Shown one piece after another: positions 1-13,164 of a DNA stretch of 64,000 bases. This DNA is from Citrobacter sp. MGH106 (GTDB lineage: Bacteria; Pseudomonadota; Gammaproteobacteria; Enterobacterales; Enterobacteriaceae). The stretch spans positions 3,553,938 to 3,617,937 of the forward strand of contig NZ_KQ089822.1 in the NCBI RefSeq assembly GCF_001037495.1. The letters run 5' to 3'. Made by a program: the position numbers and the translations under genes. Position 1 is the stretch's first letter. Every line of letters begins with the position of its first letter. The notes below the pieces were generated by a model that searched no databases, was not told the origin of the DNA, and worked only from the letters and a program-made list of their open reading frames with translations.

Positions 1-2592
<2,592 letters not shown>

Positions 2593-2721
2593 TCACAACC
2601 CGAAGATGTTTCGTAAAACACCATCGTGTTGCGAAAATTTGAGAGACTCGAACACACCATTTATCTGCTCTTATTACGGAGAACAGACACAGTGTGTCGT
2701 TTCAATTTTCAGCTTGATCCA

Positions 2722-2737
2722 GATTTTTAAAGAGCAA
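2722..2737 (-). promoter_or_regulatory. Spacer BoxA antitermination element
   Basis: The minus strand reads TGCTCTTTAAAAA in the 16S-23S spacer, between tRNA-Glu and 23S. It matches the BoxA site used by the NusB/NusE antitermination complex in enterobacterial rRNA operons. Confidence 0.7.
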
Positions 2738-2809
2738 ATATCTCAAACGTCACCCGAAGATGAGTTTTGAGATATAACGGCCGGTGACTTTCACTCACGA
2801 ACCAGCAAG

Positions 2810-2885
2810 TGGCGTCCCCTAGGGGATTCGAACCCCTGTTACCGCCGTGAAAGGGCGGTGTCCTGGGCCTCTAGACGAAGGGGAC
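2810..2885 (-). tRNA. tRNA-Glu (anticodon TTC) in the 16S-23S spacer
   Basis: A 76-nt tRNA with encoded CCA. The minus strand begins GTCCCCTTCGTCTAGAGG, carries the anticodon loop CCTTTCACGG with TTC, the T-loop GGTTCGAATCC, and ends GGGGACGCCA. It is the only tRNA in the spacer, which makes this a Glu-type rather than an Ile/Ala-type rRNA operon. K-12 carries tRNA-Ile and tRNA-Ala in the rRNA operon next to gmhB, so the spacer type differs at the same chromosomal position. Confidence 0.98.
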
Positions 2886-2923
2886 GTATAAGTCTCAATC
2901 GCAAGACGCCTTGCTATTTACTT

Positions 2924-2949
2924 TTCATCAGACAATCTGTGTGGACACT
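2924..2949 (-). other. 3' strand of the 16S RNase III processing stem
   Basis: In the transcript this segment pairs with the leader segment at 4614-4639, sharing the core CAGACAATCTGTGTGG on opposite sides. Together they form the long stem that brackets pre-16S rRNA and is cut by RNase III. The pairing was read directly from the two sequences. Confidence 0.75.
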
Positions 2950-2970
2950 ACAAGGAACGGTTCTTTAAGG

Positions 2971-4512
<1,542 letters not shown>

Positions 4513-4613
4513 AAGTTTGATGCTCGTGAATTAAACTTCGTAATGAATTACGTGTTCACTCAGAGACTTGGTATTCATTTTTCGTCTTGCGACGTTAAGA
4601 ATCCGTATCATTG

Positions 4614-4639
4614 AGTGCCCACACAGATTGTCTGATAAA
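4614..4639 (-). other. 5' strand of the 16S RNase III processing stem
   Basis: Leader segment complementary in the transcript to 2924-2949 in the spacer. It lies about 100 nt before mature 16S, the usual place for this processing stem. Confidence 0.75.
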
Positions 4640-4640
4640 T

Positions 4641-4652
4641 TGTTAAAGAGCA
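4641..4652 (-). promoter_or_regulatory. Leader BoxA antitermination element
   Basis: The minus strand reads TGCTCTTTAACA, an exact enterobacterial rRNA-leader BoxA, between promoter P2 and the 16S gene. Confidence 0.8.
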
Positions 4653-4690
4653 GTTGCGACGCGCTTTAGCGCTCTGTCGCGAGGTGGCGT

Positions 4691-4718
4691 ATATTACGCT
4701 TTCCTCTTTCAGAGTCAA
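4691..4718 (-). promoter_or_regulatory. rRNA operon promoter P2
   Basis: On the minus strand, a -35 TTGACT (4713-4718) and a -10 TAATAT (4691-4696) are separated by 16 bp. This is the usual weaker, more constitutive downstream promoter of tandem rrn promoters. Confidence 0.85.
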
Positions 4719-4799
4719 CCTCTTATTTTCAGGTTTTCTCTTCAACCGGACCGGCTGTTTGTGTGAAGTGATTCACATCCGCCGTGTCGATGGAGGCGC

Positions 4800-4852
4800 A
4801 TTATAGGGAGTCGCCTCAGGAAGACAAGCGGAAAAATGCATTTTTGTTTCAA
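4800..4852 (-). promoter_or_regulatory. rRNA operon promoter P1 with AT-rich UP element
   Basis: On the minus strand, a -35 TTGTCT (4822-4827) and a perfect -10 TATAAT (4800-4805) have the 16-bp spacing typical of rrn P1. The discriminator GCGCCTCC after the -10 is GC-rich, as expected for ppGpp/DksA control. The upstream stretch 4830-4852 is A/T-rich and fits an UP element. Fis sites would fall around the 3' end of gmhB. Together with P2, the leader and the processing signals, this accounts for the gene-free stretch 4513-4876. Confidence 0.88.
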
Positions 4853-4876
4853 CCGCTCACCTTTTATCCACAACGC

Positions 4877-5443
4877 TTACTTTTGCTGCTTTTTTATCGC
4901 CGATGGCAGGTCAGCCAGACTATTTAGCACTATATCTGCCGCATTTTCTGCTTCCGGGGTGACAGGTTTGCCTGTACGCACCAATACTTTCGTCCCTACA
5001 TTCGCCGCTGTCGCCGCCTGCATATCTTCTATTTTGTCGCCCACCATATAAGAAGCGGCCATATCAATGTGCAGAAAGTCTCGAGCAGAGATAAGCATGC
5101 CCGGATGCGGTTTACGGCAATCGCAGACCTGACGGTACTCTTCTACTGTTCCCTGCGGATGGTGAGGACAATAATAGATACCATCCAGATCAACATCACG
5201 ATCGGCCAGCGACCAGTCCATCCATTCAGTGAGCGTTTCGAACTGCGCTTCGGTAAATTTACCGCGAGCGATACCAGACTGGTTCGTCACTACAATAAGT
5301 GCGTAACCCATACTTTTAAGCTCACGCATGGCATCAATGACACCTTCGATAAACTCGAACTCGTCGATCTCATGTACATAACCGTGGTCCACATTAATGG
5401 TGCCGTCACGGTCGAGAAAAATTGCGGGTACAGACTTTGCCAC
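4877..5443 (-). CDS. gmhB: D-glycero-beta-D-manno-heptose-1,7-bisphosphate 7-phosphatase
   Basis: Cytosolic HAD-superfamily phosphatase that removes the C7 phosphate during synthesis of ADP-heptose for the lipopolysaccharide inner core. The HAD motif FLDRDGT near the N-terminus supplies nucleophile D11 and D13. A zinc-binding loop is visible as CPHHPQ and, after it, CDCRKPHPG. The length is 188 aa, three residues shorter at the C-terminus than K-12 (191). The start is GTG at 5441-5443 behind an AGGAGC ribosome site. It lies next to the rRNA operon on the same strand, the same neighbourhood as in K-12, and its 3' end abuts rrn P1. Confidence 0.97.
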   Translation of the reverse strand: MAKSVPAIFLDRDGTINVDHGYVHEIDEFEFIEGVIDAMRELKSMGYALIVVTNQSGIARGKFTEAQFETLTEWMDWSLADRDVDLDGIYYCPHHPQGTVEEYRQVCDCRKPHPGMLISARDFLHIDMAASYMVGDKIEDMQAATAANVGTKVLVRTGKPVTPEAENAADIVLNSLADLPSAIKKQQK

Positions 5444-5526
5444 CTTTTATAGCTCCTGAATAAGGCATGTCGCTCTAGTATCGCATGTTTCTGCGGGCAT
5501 GAAAGTGCTCATCGTGCAAACCCCGA

Positions 5527-5557
5527 TTGATTTAGACGTCTGGATGCCTTAACATCC
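5527..5557 (+). promoter_or_regulatory. metNIQ promoter with MetJ operator
   Basis: A perfect MetJ box AGACGTCT (5534-5541) is followed by weaker 8-bp repeats GGATGCCT and TAACATCC. It sits inside a putative promoter: -35 TTGATT (5527-5532), 17-bp spacer, -10 TAACAT (5550-5555). MetJ with S-adenosylmethionine represses metNIQ in enterobacteria through tandem met boxes. The operator is seen directly; the exact promoter hexamers are my reading. Confidence 0.75.
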
Positions 5558-5632
5558 ATCTTGTTAACGGCTTTGACCGTACCAGACAGACGAAAATGCC
5601 ACGGCTAACTTAATTACGATAATAAATAACCA

Positions 5633-6664
5633 ATGATTAAACTTTCGAATATCACCAAAGTGTTCCAACAGGGGACTCGCTCTATTCAGGCGCTGAACAA
5701 TGTCAGCCTGCATGTTCCTGCCGGGCAGATTTATGGCGTTATTGGCGCTTCAGGCGCTGGTAAAAGCACGTTAATCCGCTGCGTTAACTTACTCGAACGC
5801 CCTACTGAAGGCAGCGTACAGGTCGGTGGCCAGGAGCTGACAGCGCTTTCTGAATCCGAGCTGACCAAAGCTCGCCGTCAAATCGGCATGATTTTCCAGC
5901 ACTTTAACCTGCTGTCGTCCCGTACTGTTTTTGGTAACGTCGCGCTTCCGCTGGAGCTGGATAACACCCCCAAAGAAGAGATTAAACGTCGCGTGTCGGA
6001 GCTGTTGGATTTAGTTGGCCTTGGCGATAAGCATGACAGCTTTCCCGCTAACCTTTCAGGTGGGCAGAAACAGCGCGTCGCCATTGCCCGTGCGTTGGCC
6101 AGCAATCCTAAGGTGTTGCTGTGCGATGAAGCCACCAGCGCACTCGATCCAGCAACCACTCGTTCGATACTGGAATTATTGAAAGACATTAACCGTCGTC
6201 TTGGATTAACCATTCTGCTGATTACCCATGAGATGGATGTCGTAAAACGTATTTGTGACTGCGTAGCCGTTATCAGTAATGGTGAACTGATTGAGCAGGA
6301 CACCGTCAGCGAAGTGTTTTCACACCCGAAAACGCCGCTGGCGCAGAAATTTATCCAGTCCACGCTACATCTGGACATTCCGGAAGATTATCTGGAGCGC
6401 TTAAAAGCAGAGCCCGAAAACGACAGTGTTCCAATGCTGCGGATGGAATTCACAGGGCATTCGGTGGATGCGCCATTGCTCTCTGAAACAGCACGTCGCT
6501 TTAATGTGAATAACAATATTATCAGCGCGCAAATGGATTACGCCGGTGGCGTGAAGTTCGGCATCATGCTGACTGAAATGCACGGTACACAAGAAGATAC
6601 GCAAGCGGCCATCAACTGGCTGCAGGAACACCATGTAAAAGTAGAGGTACTGGGTTATGTCTGA
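5633..6664 (+). CDS. metN: D/L-methionine ABC transporter, ATPase subunit
   Basis: ATP-binding subunit of the MetNIQ importer, which takes up L- and D-methionine at the cytoplasmic face of the inner membrane. Walker A GASGAGKS is at residues 38-45, the signature LSGGQKQ near 140 and Walker [12 protein letters not shown] near 160. The C-terminal ~100 residues form the NIL/ACT-like domain that binds methionine and gives trans-inhibition. The 343-aa length equals the family norm. The gene follows a MetJ operator and overlaps metI by 8 bp, so the two are translationally coupled. The ribosome site before ATG 5633 is weak. Confidence 0.98.
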   Translation: MIKLSNITKVFQQGTRSIQALNNVSLHVPAGQIYGVIGASGAGKSTLIRCVNLLERPTEGSVQVGGQELTALSESELTKARRQIGMIFQHFNLLSSRTVFGNVALPLELDNTPKEEIKRRVSELLDLVGLGDKHDSFPANLSGGQKQRVAIARALASNPKVLLCDEATSALDPATTRSILELLKDINRRLGLTILLITHEMDVVKRICDCVAVISNGELIEQDTVSEVFSHPKTPLAQKFIQSTLHLDIPEDYLERLKAEPENDSVPMLRMEFTGHSVDAPLLSETARRFNVNNNIISAQMDYAGGVKFGIMLTEMHGTQEDTQAAINWLQEHHVKVEVLGYV

Positions 6665-7310
6665 GCCGATGATGTGGCTGCTGGTTCGCGGCGTATGGGA
6701 AACGCTGGCAATGACCTTTGTGTCCGGTTTTTTTGGTTTTGTGATTGGCCTGCCCGTCGGCGTGCTGTTGTACGTGACGCGTCCCGGACAAATCATTGAG
6801 AACGCGAAACTTTACCGTACGCTGTCTGCACTGGTAAACATTTTCCGTTCCATCCCATTCATTATTCTGTTGGTCTGGATGATTCCGTTTACCCGCATGA
6901 TTGTTGGCACCTCTATTGGTTTGCAGGCAGCCATCGTCCCGTTGACCGTTGGCGCCGCACCATTTATTGCCCGTATGGTTGAGAATGCGCTGCTGGAAAT
7001 CCCTACCGGACTGATCGAAGCATCGCGCGCAATGGGCGCTACACCATTGCAGATCGTACGTAAGGTGTTGCTGCCGGAAGCGTTGCCAGGTCTGGTAAAT
7101 GCGGCGACTATCACACTGATCACCCTGGTCGGCTATTCTGCGATGGGCGGTGCCGTCGGTGCCGGTGGTCTTGGACAGATTGGCTATCAATACGGTTATA
7201 TTGGATACAATGCTACCGTGATGAATACAGTACTGGTATTACTTGTAGTTCTGGTTTATTTAATTCAGTTATCCGGCGATCGCATCGTCCGGGCTGTCAC
7301 GCACAAATAA
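6657..7310 (+). CDS. metI: Methionine ABC transporter permease
   Basis: Inner-membrane permease of the MetNIQ importer. The 217-aa sequence is hydrophobic, with about five transmembrane segments and the binding-protein-dependent transport loop around residues 120-145 ([14 protein letters not shown]), where the coupling helix contacts MetN. The start overlaps the end of metN by 8 bp. Its length matches K-12 MetI. Confidence 0.97.
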   Translation: MSEPMMWLLVRGVWETLAMTFVSGFFGFVIGLPVGVLLYVTRPGQIIENAKLYRTLSALVNIFRSIPFIILLVWMIPFTRMIVGTSIGLQAAIVPLTVGAAPFIARMVENALLEIPTGLIEASRAMGATPLQIVRKVLLPEALPGLVNAATITLITLVGYSAMGGAVGAGGLGQIGYQYGYIGYNATVMNTVLVLLVVLVYLIQLSGDRIVRAVTHK

Positions 7311-7354
7311 CGTTGCACACAACACAAAAAACTCATTAAGAAAAGGAAATAAGC

Positions 7355-8170
7355 ATGGCGTTCAAATTCAAAACCTTTGCGGCAGTTGGAGCCCTGATCG
7401 GTTCTCTGGCACTTGTGGGTTGTGGTCAGGATGAAAAAGATCCTAACCACATCAAAGTGGGCGTTATTGTTGGCGCAGAGCAGCAGGTTGCAGAAGTTGC
7501 GCAGAAAGTCGCGAAAGAGAAATACGGTCTGGACGTTGAACTGGTAACTTTCAACGATTACGTTCTGCCTAACGAAGCGTTGAGCAAAGGTGATATCGAT
7601 GCCAACGCCTTCCAGCACAAACCTTATCTGGATCAGCAGATCAAAGATCGTGGTTACAAACTGGTTGCCGTAGGCAATACATTCGTTTACCCAATTGCGG
7701 GTTATTCCAAAAAAATCAAATCACTGGATGAACTGCAGGAAGGTTCTCAGGTCGCAATTCCAAACGACCCGACTAACCTTGGTCGTTCCCTGCTGCTGCT
7801 GCAAAAAGTGGGTTTGATCAAACTGAAAGATGGTGTAGGTCTGTTGCCGACTGCCCTGGACGTTGTTGAAAACCCGAAAAACCTGAAGCTGGTTGAGCTG
7901 GAAGCACCTCAGTTGCCACGCTCACTGGACGATGCGCAAATCGCTCTGGCCGTTATTAACACCACTTATGCCAGCCAGATTGGCCTGACACCGGCAAAAG
8001 ATGGCATCTTTGTTGAAGATAAAGATTCCCCGTATGTAAACCTGATCGTCACTCGTGAAGACAATAAAGACGCTGAGAACGTGAAGAAATTCGTTGAGGC
8101 GTATCAGTCAGACGAAGTTTACGAAGCGGCAAACAAGGTCTTTAATGGCGGCGCTGTTAAGGGCTGGTAA
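7355..8170 (+). CDS. metQ: Methionine-binding lipoprotein
   Basis: Substrate-binding component of the MetNIQ importer, anchored to the periplasmic side of the inner membrane. It has a lipoprotein signal with lipobox LVGC and lipidated Cys23, followed by G-Q rather than Asp at +2. The rest is a NlpA/MetQ-type two-lobe binding protein. It is 271 aa long, as in K-12. It starts 44 bp after metI behind AGGAAA and ends just before a strong terminator hairpin, closing the operon. Confidence 0.98.
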   Translation: MAFKFKTFAAVGALIGSLALVGCGQDEKDPNHIKVGVIVGAEQQVAEVAQKVAKEKYGLDVELVTFNDYVLPNEALSKGDIDANAFQHKPYLDQQIKDRGYKLVAVGNTFVYPIAGYSKKIKSLDELQEGSQVAIPNDPTNLGRSLLLLQKVGLIKLKDGVGLLPTALDVVENPKNLKLVELEAPQLPRSLDDAQIALAVINTTYASQIGLTPAKDGIFVEDKDSPYVNLIVTREDNKDAENVKKFVEAYQSDEVYEAANKVFNGGAVKGW

Positions 8171-8205
8171 TTTTAGGCTGTTTCCAAAATTTGTAATATC
8201 ATCAG

Positions 8206-8232
8206 GACGGGCGCTTGCCCGTCTTGTCATTT
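8206..8232 (+). terminator. metNIQ rho-independent terminator
   Basis: Perfect 7-bp stem GACGGGC/GCCCGTC with loop GCTT (8206-8223), followed by a partly T-rich run. It sits 36 bp after the metQ stop. Confidence 0.8.
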
Positions 8233-8286
8233 ATGCAAGCACCTGATTCAATATCTGACGTTTAGATCATTCATTGAGGAAACATT

Positions 8287-8691
8287 ATGCGTGCTTTACC
8301 GATCTGTTTATTAGCACTCATGCTGAGCGGCTGTTCTATGTTAAGCAGATCCCCTGTTGAACCCGTTCAAAGCACCGCAACCCCGCCTAAAGCGGAGCCG
8401 GAAAAACCGAAAGCACCACGCGCAGTGCCGGTGAGAATTTATACCAATGCAGAAGACTTAGTTGGCAAACCGTTCCGCGATCTCGGTGAAGTGAGCGGCG
8501 ATTCCTGCCAGGCATCAAACCAGGATTCCCCACCGAGCATTCCAACCGCACGCAAACGCATGCAGATCAACGCATCTAAAATGAAAGCTAATGCCGTATT
8601 GCTGCACAGCTGTGAAGTCACCAGTGGTACACCTGGTTGCTATCGTCAGGCAGTTTGCATCGGTTCTGCACTGAATATTTCGACTAAATGA
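8287..8691 (+). CDS. rcsF: Outer-membrane lipoprotein sensor of the Rcs stress pathway
   Basis: RcsF reports outer-membrane and peptidoglycan stress to the Rcs phosphorelay by contacting IgaA, and is threaded through BamA/porin complexes. The 134-aa sequence has a lipoprotein signal with lipobox LSGC and lipidated Cys16, then a proline-rich linker (residues ~21-48). The globular part carries four cysteines that form nonconsecutive disulfides in the family. The start ATG follows GAGGAAA. The stop overlaps the trmO start by 4 bp (ATGA). Confidence 0.97.
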   Translation: MRALPICLLALMLSGCSMLSRSPVEPVQSTATPPKAEPEKPKAPRAVPVRIYTNAEDLVGKPFRDLGEVSGDSCQASNQDSPPSIPTARKRMQINASKMKANAVLLHSCEVTSGTPGCYRQAVCIGSALNISTK

Positions 8692-9395
8692 GTCATTTTC
8701 AGTTCGAGCAAATAGGCGTTATCCGCTCTCCTTATAAAGAAAAATTCGCCGTTCCACGCCAGCCTGGCCTGGTAAAAAGTGCCTGCGGCGAACTGCATTT
8801 GCTCGCACCGTATAACCAGGCCGATGCTGTTCGCGGCCTGGAGGCGTTCAGCCATTTATGGATTATTTTCGTCTTTCACCAGACGATGGACGGTGGATGG
8901 CGCCCGACCGTACGCCCGCCCCGACTTGGTGGTAACGCCAGAATGGGCGTCTTTGCCACGCGTTCAACCTTTCGCCCTAACCCTGTCGGCATGTCGCTGG
9001 TCGAGTTGCAAGGGATTGTCTGCCAGAAAGAGAGCGTCATTCTGAAGCTGGGTAGTCTGGATCTGGTCGATGGTACACCGGTTGTAGATATCAAGCCCTA
9101 CCTGCCGTTTGCCGAAGCATTACCCGATGCCACCGCCAGCTACGCGCAACATGCTCCAGTTGCCGAAATGGGCGTAAGTTTTACCGCCGAGGTTGAGCAG
9201 CAGCTTCTGGCTCTGGAAACACGTTATCCGCAGCTAAAAACATTTATTGGTGAAGTACTGGCACAGGACCCGCGTCCTGCGTATCGTAAGGGTGAAGAGA
9301 CAGGCAAAACGTACGCCGTCTGGTTACACGATTTCAACGTGCGCTGGCGTGTGAGGGAAGAGGGTTTCGAAGTCTTTGCGCTTGAACCCCGGTAA
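8688..9395 (+). CDS. trmO: tRNA (N6-threonylcarbamoyladenosine(37)-N6)-methyltransferase
   Basis: Former TsaA/YaeB. It methylates t6A37 to m6t6A in tRNA-Thr(GGU), using S-adenosylmethionine in an unusual beta-barrel fold. The TsaA domain covers residues ~1-140, with the conserved segments TRSTFRPNPVG and LVDGTPVVDIKPY. The 235-aa length matches K-12. It is translationally coupled to rcsF through a 4-bp overlap, an arrangement conserved in enterobacteria although the functions are unrelated. Confidence 0.96.
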   Translation: MSHFQFEQIGVIRSPYKEKFAVPRQPGLVKSACGELHLLAPYNQADAVRGLEAFSHLWIIFVFHQTMDGGWRPTVRPPRLGGNARMGVFATRSTFRPNPVGMSLVELQGIVCQKESVILKLGSLDLVDGTPVVDIKPYLPFAEALPDATASYAQHAPVAEMGVSFTAEVEQQLLALETRYPQLKTFIGEVLAQDPRPAYRKGEETGKTYAVWLHDFNVRWRVREEGFEVFALEPR

Positions 9396-9412
9396 TTTCG
9401 CGCCCTTCTCTT

Positions 9413-9439
9413 TTGACATCCCTTTCTCGCTGGTAAACT
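9413..9439 (+). promoter_or_regulatory. Putative proS promoter
   Basis: Consensus -35 TTGACA (9413-9418) and TGG-TAAACT (-10 at 9434-9439) with a short 15-bp spacer, just after trmO and upstream of proS. Inferred from hexamer match only. Confidence 0.5.
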
Positions 9440-9505
9440 AAATCACTTTTTTTGTGTCAGGCTCGCATTGAGCCTGTTCGATCGTCCAACTGGAACCGTA
9501 ACAAC

Positions 9506-11224
9506 ATGCGTACTAGCCAATATCTGCTCTCCACTCTGAAGGAGACACCTGCCGACGCCGAGGTTATCAGCCACCAGCTGATGCTGCGCGCCGGGATGAT
9601 CCGCAAGCTGGCCTCCGGGTTATATACCTGGCTGCCGACCGGCGTGCGCGTCCTGAAAAAAGTCGAAAACATCGTGCGTGAAGAGATGAACAACGCCGGT
9701 GCGATCGAGGTGTTGATGCCAGTCGTTCAGCCCTCTGAACTGTGGCAAGAGAGTGGTCGTTGGGAACAGTACGGCCCGGAACTGCTGCGTATTGCTGACC
9801 GTGGCGATCGTTCATTCGTACTTGGCCCAACGCATGAAGAAGTCATCACCGACCTGATTCGTAACGAGCTCAGCTCTTACAAACAGCTGCCGCTGAACTT
9901 CTACCAAATCCAGACCAAATTCCGTGACGAAGTACGCCCACGTTTCGGCGTAATGCGTTCCCGCGAATTCCTGATGAAAGATGCTTACTCTTTCCATACT
10001 TCTCAGGAATCTCTGCAGGAAACCTACGATGCGATGTATGCCGCATACAGCAAAATCTTCAGCCGTATGGGGCTGGATTTCCGTGCTGTACAGGCTGATA
10101 CCGGCTCTATCGGCGGCAGTGCTTCTCACGAATTCCAGGTGCTGGCACAGAGCGGCGAAGATGACGTCGTATTCTCTGACAGTTCCGATTTTGCCGCCAA
10201 CATCGAGTTTGCTGAAGCCGTTGCGCCGAAAGAACCTCGTGCAGCCGCTACTCAGGAAATGACGCTGGTTGATACACCAAACGCGAAGACCATCGCGGAG
10301 CTGGTTGAGCAATTCAATCTGCCAATTGAAAAAACCGTTAAAACTCTGCTGGTAAAAGCCGTTGAAGGCAGTAGCTACCCGCTGGTTGCTCTGCTGGTTC
10401 GTGGTGATCACGAGCTAAACGAAGTCAAAGCAGAAAAACTGCCGCAGGTTGCCAGCCCGCTAACCTTCGCTACCGAAGAAGAAATTCGAGCCGTAGTGAA
10501 AGCAGGTCCAGGTTCTCTCGGTCCGGTGAATATGCCGATCCCGGTCGTTATCGATCGTACCGTTGCAGTAATGAGCGATTTCGCTGCCGGTGCCAACATC
10601 GACGGCAAACACTATTTCGGTATTAACTGGGATCGTGATGTAGCAACACCTGAAGTTGCAGACATCCGTAACGTAGTGGCAGGTGACCCAAGCCCGGACG
10701 GTAAAGGTACATTGCTGATTAAACGTGGTATCGAAGTCGGTCACATCTTCCAGTTGGGTACCAAATACTCTGAAGCGCTGAAAGCCGCAGTTCAGGGCGA
10801 AGATGGCCGTAATCAGATTCTGACTATGGGCTGCTACGGTATCGGGGTAACTCGCGTGGTCGCGGCAGCCATTGAGCAGAACTACGACGATCGCGGTATT
10901 GTATGGCCGGATGCCATTGCACCGTTCCAGGTAGCGATTCTGCCTATGAACATGCACAAATCCTACCGAGTGCAGGAACTGGCAGAGAAGCTGTACGCTG
11001 AACTGCGCGCACAGGGCATCGAAGTGCTGATGGACGATCGTAAAGAGCGTCCTGGCGTAATGTTTGCCGATATGGAGCTTATCGGTATACCACACACTAT
11101 CGTACTCGGCGACCGTAACCTCGATAACGATGATATCGAATACAAATACCGTCGTAACGGCGAGAAACAGCTGATTAAAACCGGCGACATCGTCGACTAT
11201 CTGGTAAAAGCGATAAAAGGCTAA
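9506..11224 (+). CDS. proS: Proline--tRNA ligase
   Basis: Class II aminoacyl-tRNA synthetase charging tRNA-Pro in the cytosol, bacterial type. Motif 2 lies near residues 140-155 ([17 protein letters not shown]). The YbaK-like editing insertion (residues ~225-405), which hydrolyses Ala-tRNA-Pro, separates motifs 2 and 3. Motif 3 ([13 protein letters not shown]) lies near 445 and is followed by the anticodon-binding domain. I chose ATG 9506, which gives 572 aa as in K-12. An in-frame start at 9452 would add 18 residues of non-conserved sequence. Confidence 0.97.
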   Translation: MRTSQYLLSTLKETPADAEVISHQLMLRAGMIRKLASGLYTWLPTGVRVLKKVENIVREEMNNAGAIEVLMPVVQPSELWQESGRWEQYGPELLRIADRGDRSFVLGPTHEEVITDLIRNELSSYKQLPLNFYQIQTKFRDEVRPRFGVMRSREFLMKDAYSFHTSQESLQETYDAMYAAYSKIFSRMGLDFRAVQADTGSIGGSASHEFQVLAQSGEDDVVFSDSSDFAANIEFAEAVAPKEPRAAATQEMTLVDTPNAKTIAELVEQFNLPIEKTVKTLLVKAVEGSSYPLVALLVRGDHELNEVKAEKLPQVASPLTFATEEEIRAVVKAGPGSLGPVNMPIPVVIDRTVAVMSDFAAGANIDGKHYFGINWDRDVATPEVADIRNVVAGDPSPDGKGTLLIKRGIEVGHIFQLGTKYSEALKAAVQGEDGRNQILTMGCYGIGVTRVVAAAIEQNYDDRGIVWPDAIAPFQVAILPMNMHKSYRVQELAEKLYAELRAQGIEVLMDDRKERPGVMFADMELIGIPHTIVLGDRNLDNDDIEYKYRRNGEKQLIKTGDIVDYLVKAIKG

Positions 11225-11231
11225 TACCAGC

Positions 11232-11260
11232 AAAAGGCCCTGATTCTTCAGGGCCTTTTT
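11232..11260. terminator. Bidirectional terminator between proS and nlpE
   Basis: Hairpin AAAAGGCCCTGA/TCAGGGCCTTTTT with loop TTCT. It has T-runs on both strands and lies between convergent proS and nlpE, so it can end both transcripts. Confidence 0.9.
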
Positions 11261-11270
11261 ACTTTATCGA

Positions 11271-11969
11271 TTAATTACACGCTTTTCCTGGCACAAACTT
11301 CGCGTCTTTATCTGCCATCAGCGTTTTCACTTTCTCGCCCGTATCCGGGTTCGCCTCCAACGTGAAATGCCCTTCCAGAGTCAACAGAACAGATTGTCCC
11401 GTTTCCGCGCGCGCGGCTAAATAGTCGCGTTCAAGCTGGGCATTATTCGCCACCGGCATACGTTTTCCCGTTGCGCAGTCGGTAAATACTGCCGCATCCG
11501 CCATGTAGAAATACATACCACGCATCGGCATTGGCGTAACCGGCAAACTGGCTGAAACCGGCTGAAGGGTATAGTTAAACTGCGACTCAATCGGATTACC
11601 TTCACGATCGAGCATCTCCAGCGCCTCACCTTTTGCCCGATAGTAAGATTTTTCGCCTTTGCTGTCTGTCAGCACCAGTTTATCGGCAGTACGGGCCCAT
11701 GTCCCATATGAAGCAAACGAAGAAGGTTCATCCCGCACGCCCTGATAGCGTTCATTCATCACCCATGTTCCGTCTTTTTCGAGGAACAAAGAGGTTTCAA
11801 TACCTTCGCAGTCCGCACAAGGTAATATACCGCGCCAGCTTTGCTGCATCGGTTTTAATTCTGCCGCCCGTGTCGGCTGTAGTACATCAACTTCAGTACG
11901 ATTATTACAGCCGATCAAGGCAAAGAGCGTACATGCAGCCGCTACTGACAATATCGCTGTTTTCACCAT
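11271..11969 (-). CDS. nlpE: Envelope-stress outer-membrane lipoprotein NlpE (CutF)
   Basis: NlpE senses surface adhesion and lipoprotein-trafficking or disulfide faults and activates the Cpx two-component system. A lipoprotein signal ends in lipobox LIGC with Cys21. The N-terminal domain carries CADC (a CxxC pair). A C-terminal cysteine pair (DCATGK and the penultimate Cys) matches the redox-sensitive disulfide of the family. The length is 232 aa against 236 in K-12, and the last ~35 residues differ from the K-12 sequence I remember while keeping the Cys. It is convergent with proS. Confidence 0.95.
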   Translation of the reverse strand: MVKTAILSVAAACTLFALIGCNNRTEVDVLQPTRAAELKPMQQSWRGILPCADCEGIETSLFLEKDGTWVMNERYQGVRDEPSSFASYGTWARTADKLVLTDSKGEKSYYRAKGEALEMLDREGNPIESQFNYTLQPVSASLPVTPMPMRGMYFYMADAAVFTDCATGKRMPVANNAQLERDYLAARAETGQSVLLTLEGHFTLEANPDTGEKVKTLMADKDAKFVPGKACN

Positions 11970-12000
11970 GAATTCCTTATGATTTTTTTATTCCCGTTCG

Positions 12001-12423
12001 TCAGTCTTGCGAGCGACGAACCCTACCTCGCAGTGCCTTCACTGTGGATTTCTGCGCCTTTGATGACAACCTACGCTCTTTCGACGCGCGCGTAGGGCGA
12101 GTTGCCTGTCGGCTTTTTTGCACTGCGGTTAACTCTTTAATGACCGCCACCAGTCGGGATATTGCCGCTTCCCGGTTAAGCTCCTGGCTACGGTACTCCT
12201 GTGCCTTAATGATAATGACACCATCGCCGCTGATCAGATGATGACTGGCAGCCAGCAGACGTTCCTTATAATACTCTGGCAGGCCAGAGGCCCGAATGTC
12301 AAAGCGCAAATGGATAGCCGTCGAAGTCTTATTAACGTGCTGCCCACCTGCTCCCTGAGCCCGGATTGCCGTGATTTCCAGCTCATTATCAGGAATAGAG
12401 ACATTTCGGGAGATAACAATCAT
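12001..12423 (-). CDS. arfB: Alternative ribosome-rescue factor B, peptidyl-tRNA hydrolase
   Basis: Former YaeJ. It enters stalled non-stop ribosomes and hydrolyses peptidyl-tRNA as a backup to tmRNA and ArfA. The RF-1-like catalytic motif GGQ is at residues 26-28. The C-terminal tail is basic (many Lys/Arg after residue ~105) and occupies the empty mRNA channel. I chose ATG 12423, giving 140 aa as in K-12; this start overlaps the yaeQ stop by 4 bp (ATGA). An in-frame ATG at 12438 lies inside yaeQ. Confidence 0.96.
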   Translation of the reverse strand: MIVISRNVSIPDNELEITAIRAQGAGGQHVNKTSTAIHLRFDIRASGLPEYYKERLLAASHHLISGDGVIIIKAQEYRSQELNREAAISRLVAVIKELTAVQKSRQATRPTRASKERRLSSKAQKSTVKALRGRVRRSQD

Positions 12424-12965
12424 GAAGGTTGCTGCCACGCGCTCAAATGAATTTCCAGATTGTTCTGAGAATCTGACAGCCAGATAGCCCCATCCTGGAT
12501 AGTCGCCTGAAGCGTCATTGTACGGCCAGCAAAGTCACTCAGTTGCGCCAGTTGCTCATCATCCAGATACCACACGGATAAATTAGCAAACTGAGAGCAC
12601 TTACTTTGGTTTTGCTGCCACCAGATTTGAGCCGCACGGCTGTTATAGGCAAACAAAGCAACTTCTGCAGACTGAGTACATGCTTTCTTGATACGGCGTT
12701 CATCCGGCAAACCGAGTTCAATCCATAAATCGATACCCAGATGATCATTACGCAACCACGCTTCCGGCTCATCTTCAGCGCTTAATCCCCGCGTAAACTG
12801 TAACCGTTCGTCAGCATATTTAATCCACGCCAGCAGGCGCAGCATCATGCGTTCCTGGGTTTCTGAGGGGTGACGCGCCAGCGTCAATGCCGCGTCAAGA
12901 AACTGGTTGCGGTCAAGATCCGCCACATTGACTACGGCTTTATATATTGTCGCTTTAAGCGCCAT
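12420..12965 (-). CDS. yaeQ: YaeQ family protein, PD-(D/E)XK-like fold
   Basis: 181-aa soluble protein of the YaeQ family, whose structures resemble the PD-(D/E)XK nuclease fold. No biochemical role is firmly established. Early reports linked overproduction to suppression of rfaH defects. It is Trp-rich near the C-terminus and has no signal or membrane segment. It is translationally coupled to arfB and transcribed away from yaeP-rof. Its length equals K-12 YaeQ. Confidence 0.93.
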   Translation of the reverse strand: MALKATIYKAVVNVADLDRNQFLDAALTLARHPSETQERMMLRLLAWIKYADERLQFTRGLSAEDEPEAWLRNDHLGIDLWIELGLPDERRIKKACTQSAEVALFAYNSRAAQIWWQQNQSKCSQFANLSVWYLDDEQLAQLSDFAGRTMTLQATIQDGAIWLSDSQNNLEIHLSAWQQPS

Positions 12966-13077
12966 GAGAGAACTCCTTTCGAATCAGGCCTCCATTGTAG
13001 CGAAATCTGCGCCAAAAGGCTGCTAACCAGTAGCGTGGGTGTCCTCTATCAAGGCGCTGATATTGCTTGAATGAGTA

Positions 13078-13086
13078 TGGTATAGT
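13078..13086 (+). promoter_or_regulatory. Putative extended -10 promoter for yaeP-rof
   Basis: TGG-TATAGT, an extended -10 element, about 80 bp before yaeP in the intergenic region (12966-13164) between divergent yaeQ and yaeP. No convincing -35 is seen. Confidence 0.45.
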
Positions 13087-13164
13087 CACCTTGCTAAACA
13101 GAGTTTATCTTCGTAGGCTTAGACTTGCATCCACGGTTAAGTCAGAGTGCTGACAGGAGGGCAT

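Noticed and set aside
6612-7190. 192-codon open frame antisense to metI and the metN end
   Set aside because: His/Gln/Arg-rich frame opposite hydrophobic codons of metI; no ribosome site, no family.
10460-11233. 257-codon open frame antisense to proS
   Set aside because: Opposite a highly conserved synthetase gene. Its Cys/His/Phe-rich composition and lack of any motif mark it as a shadow frame.
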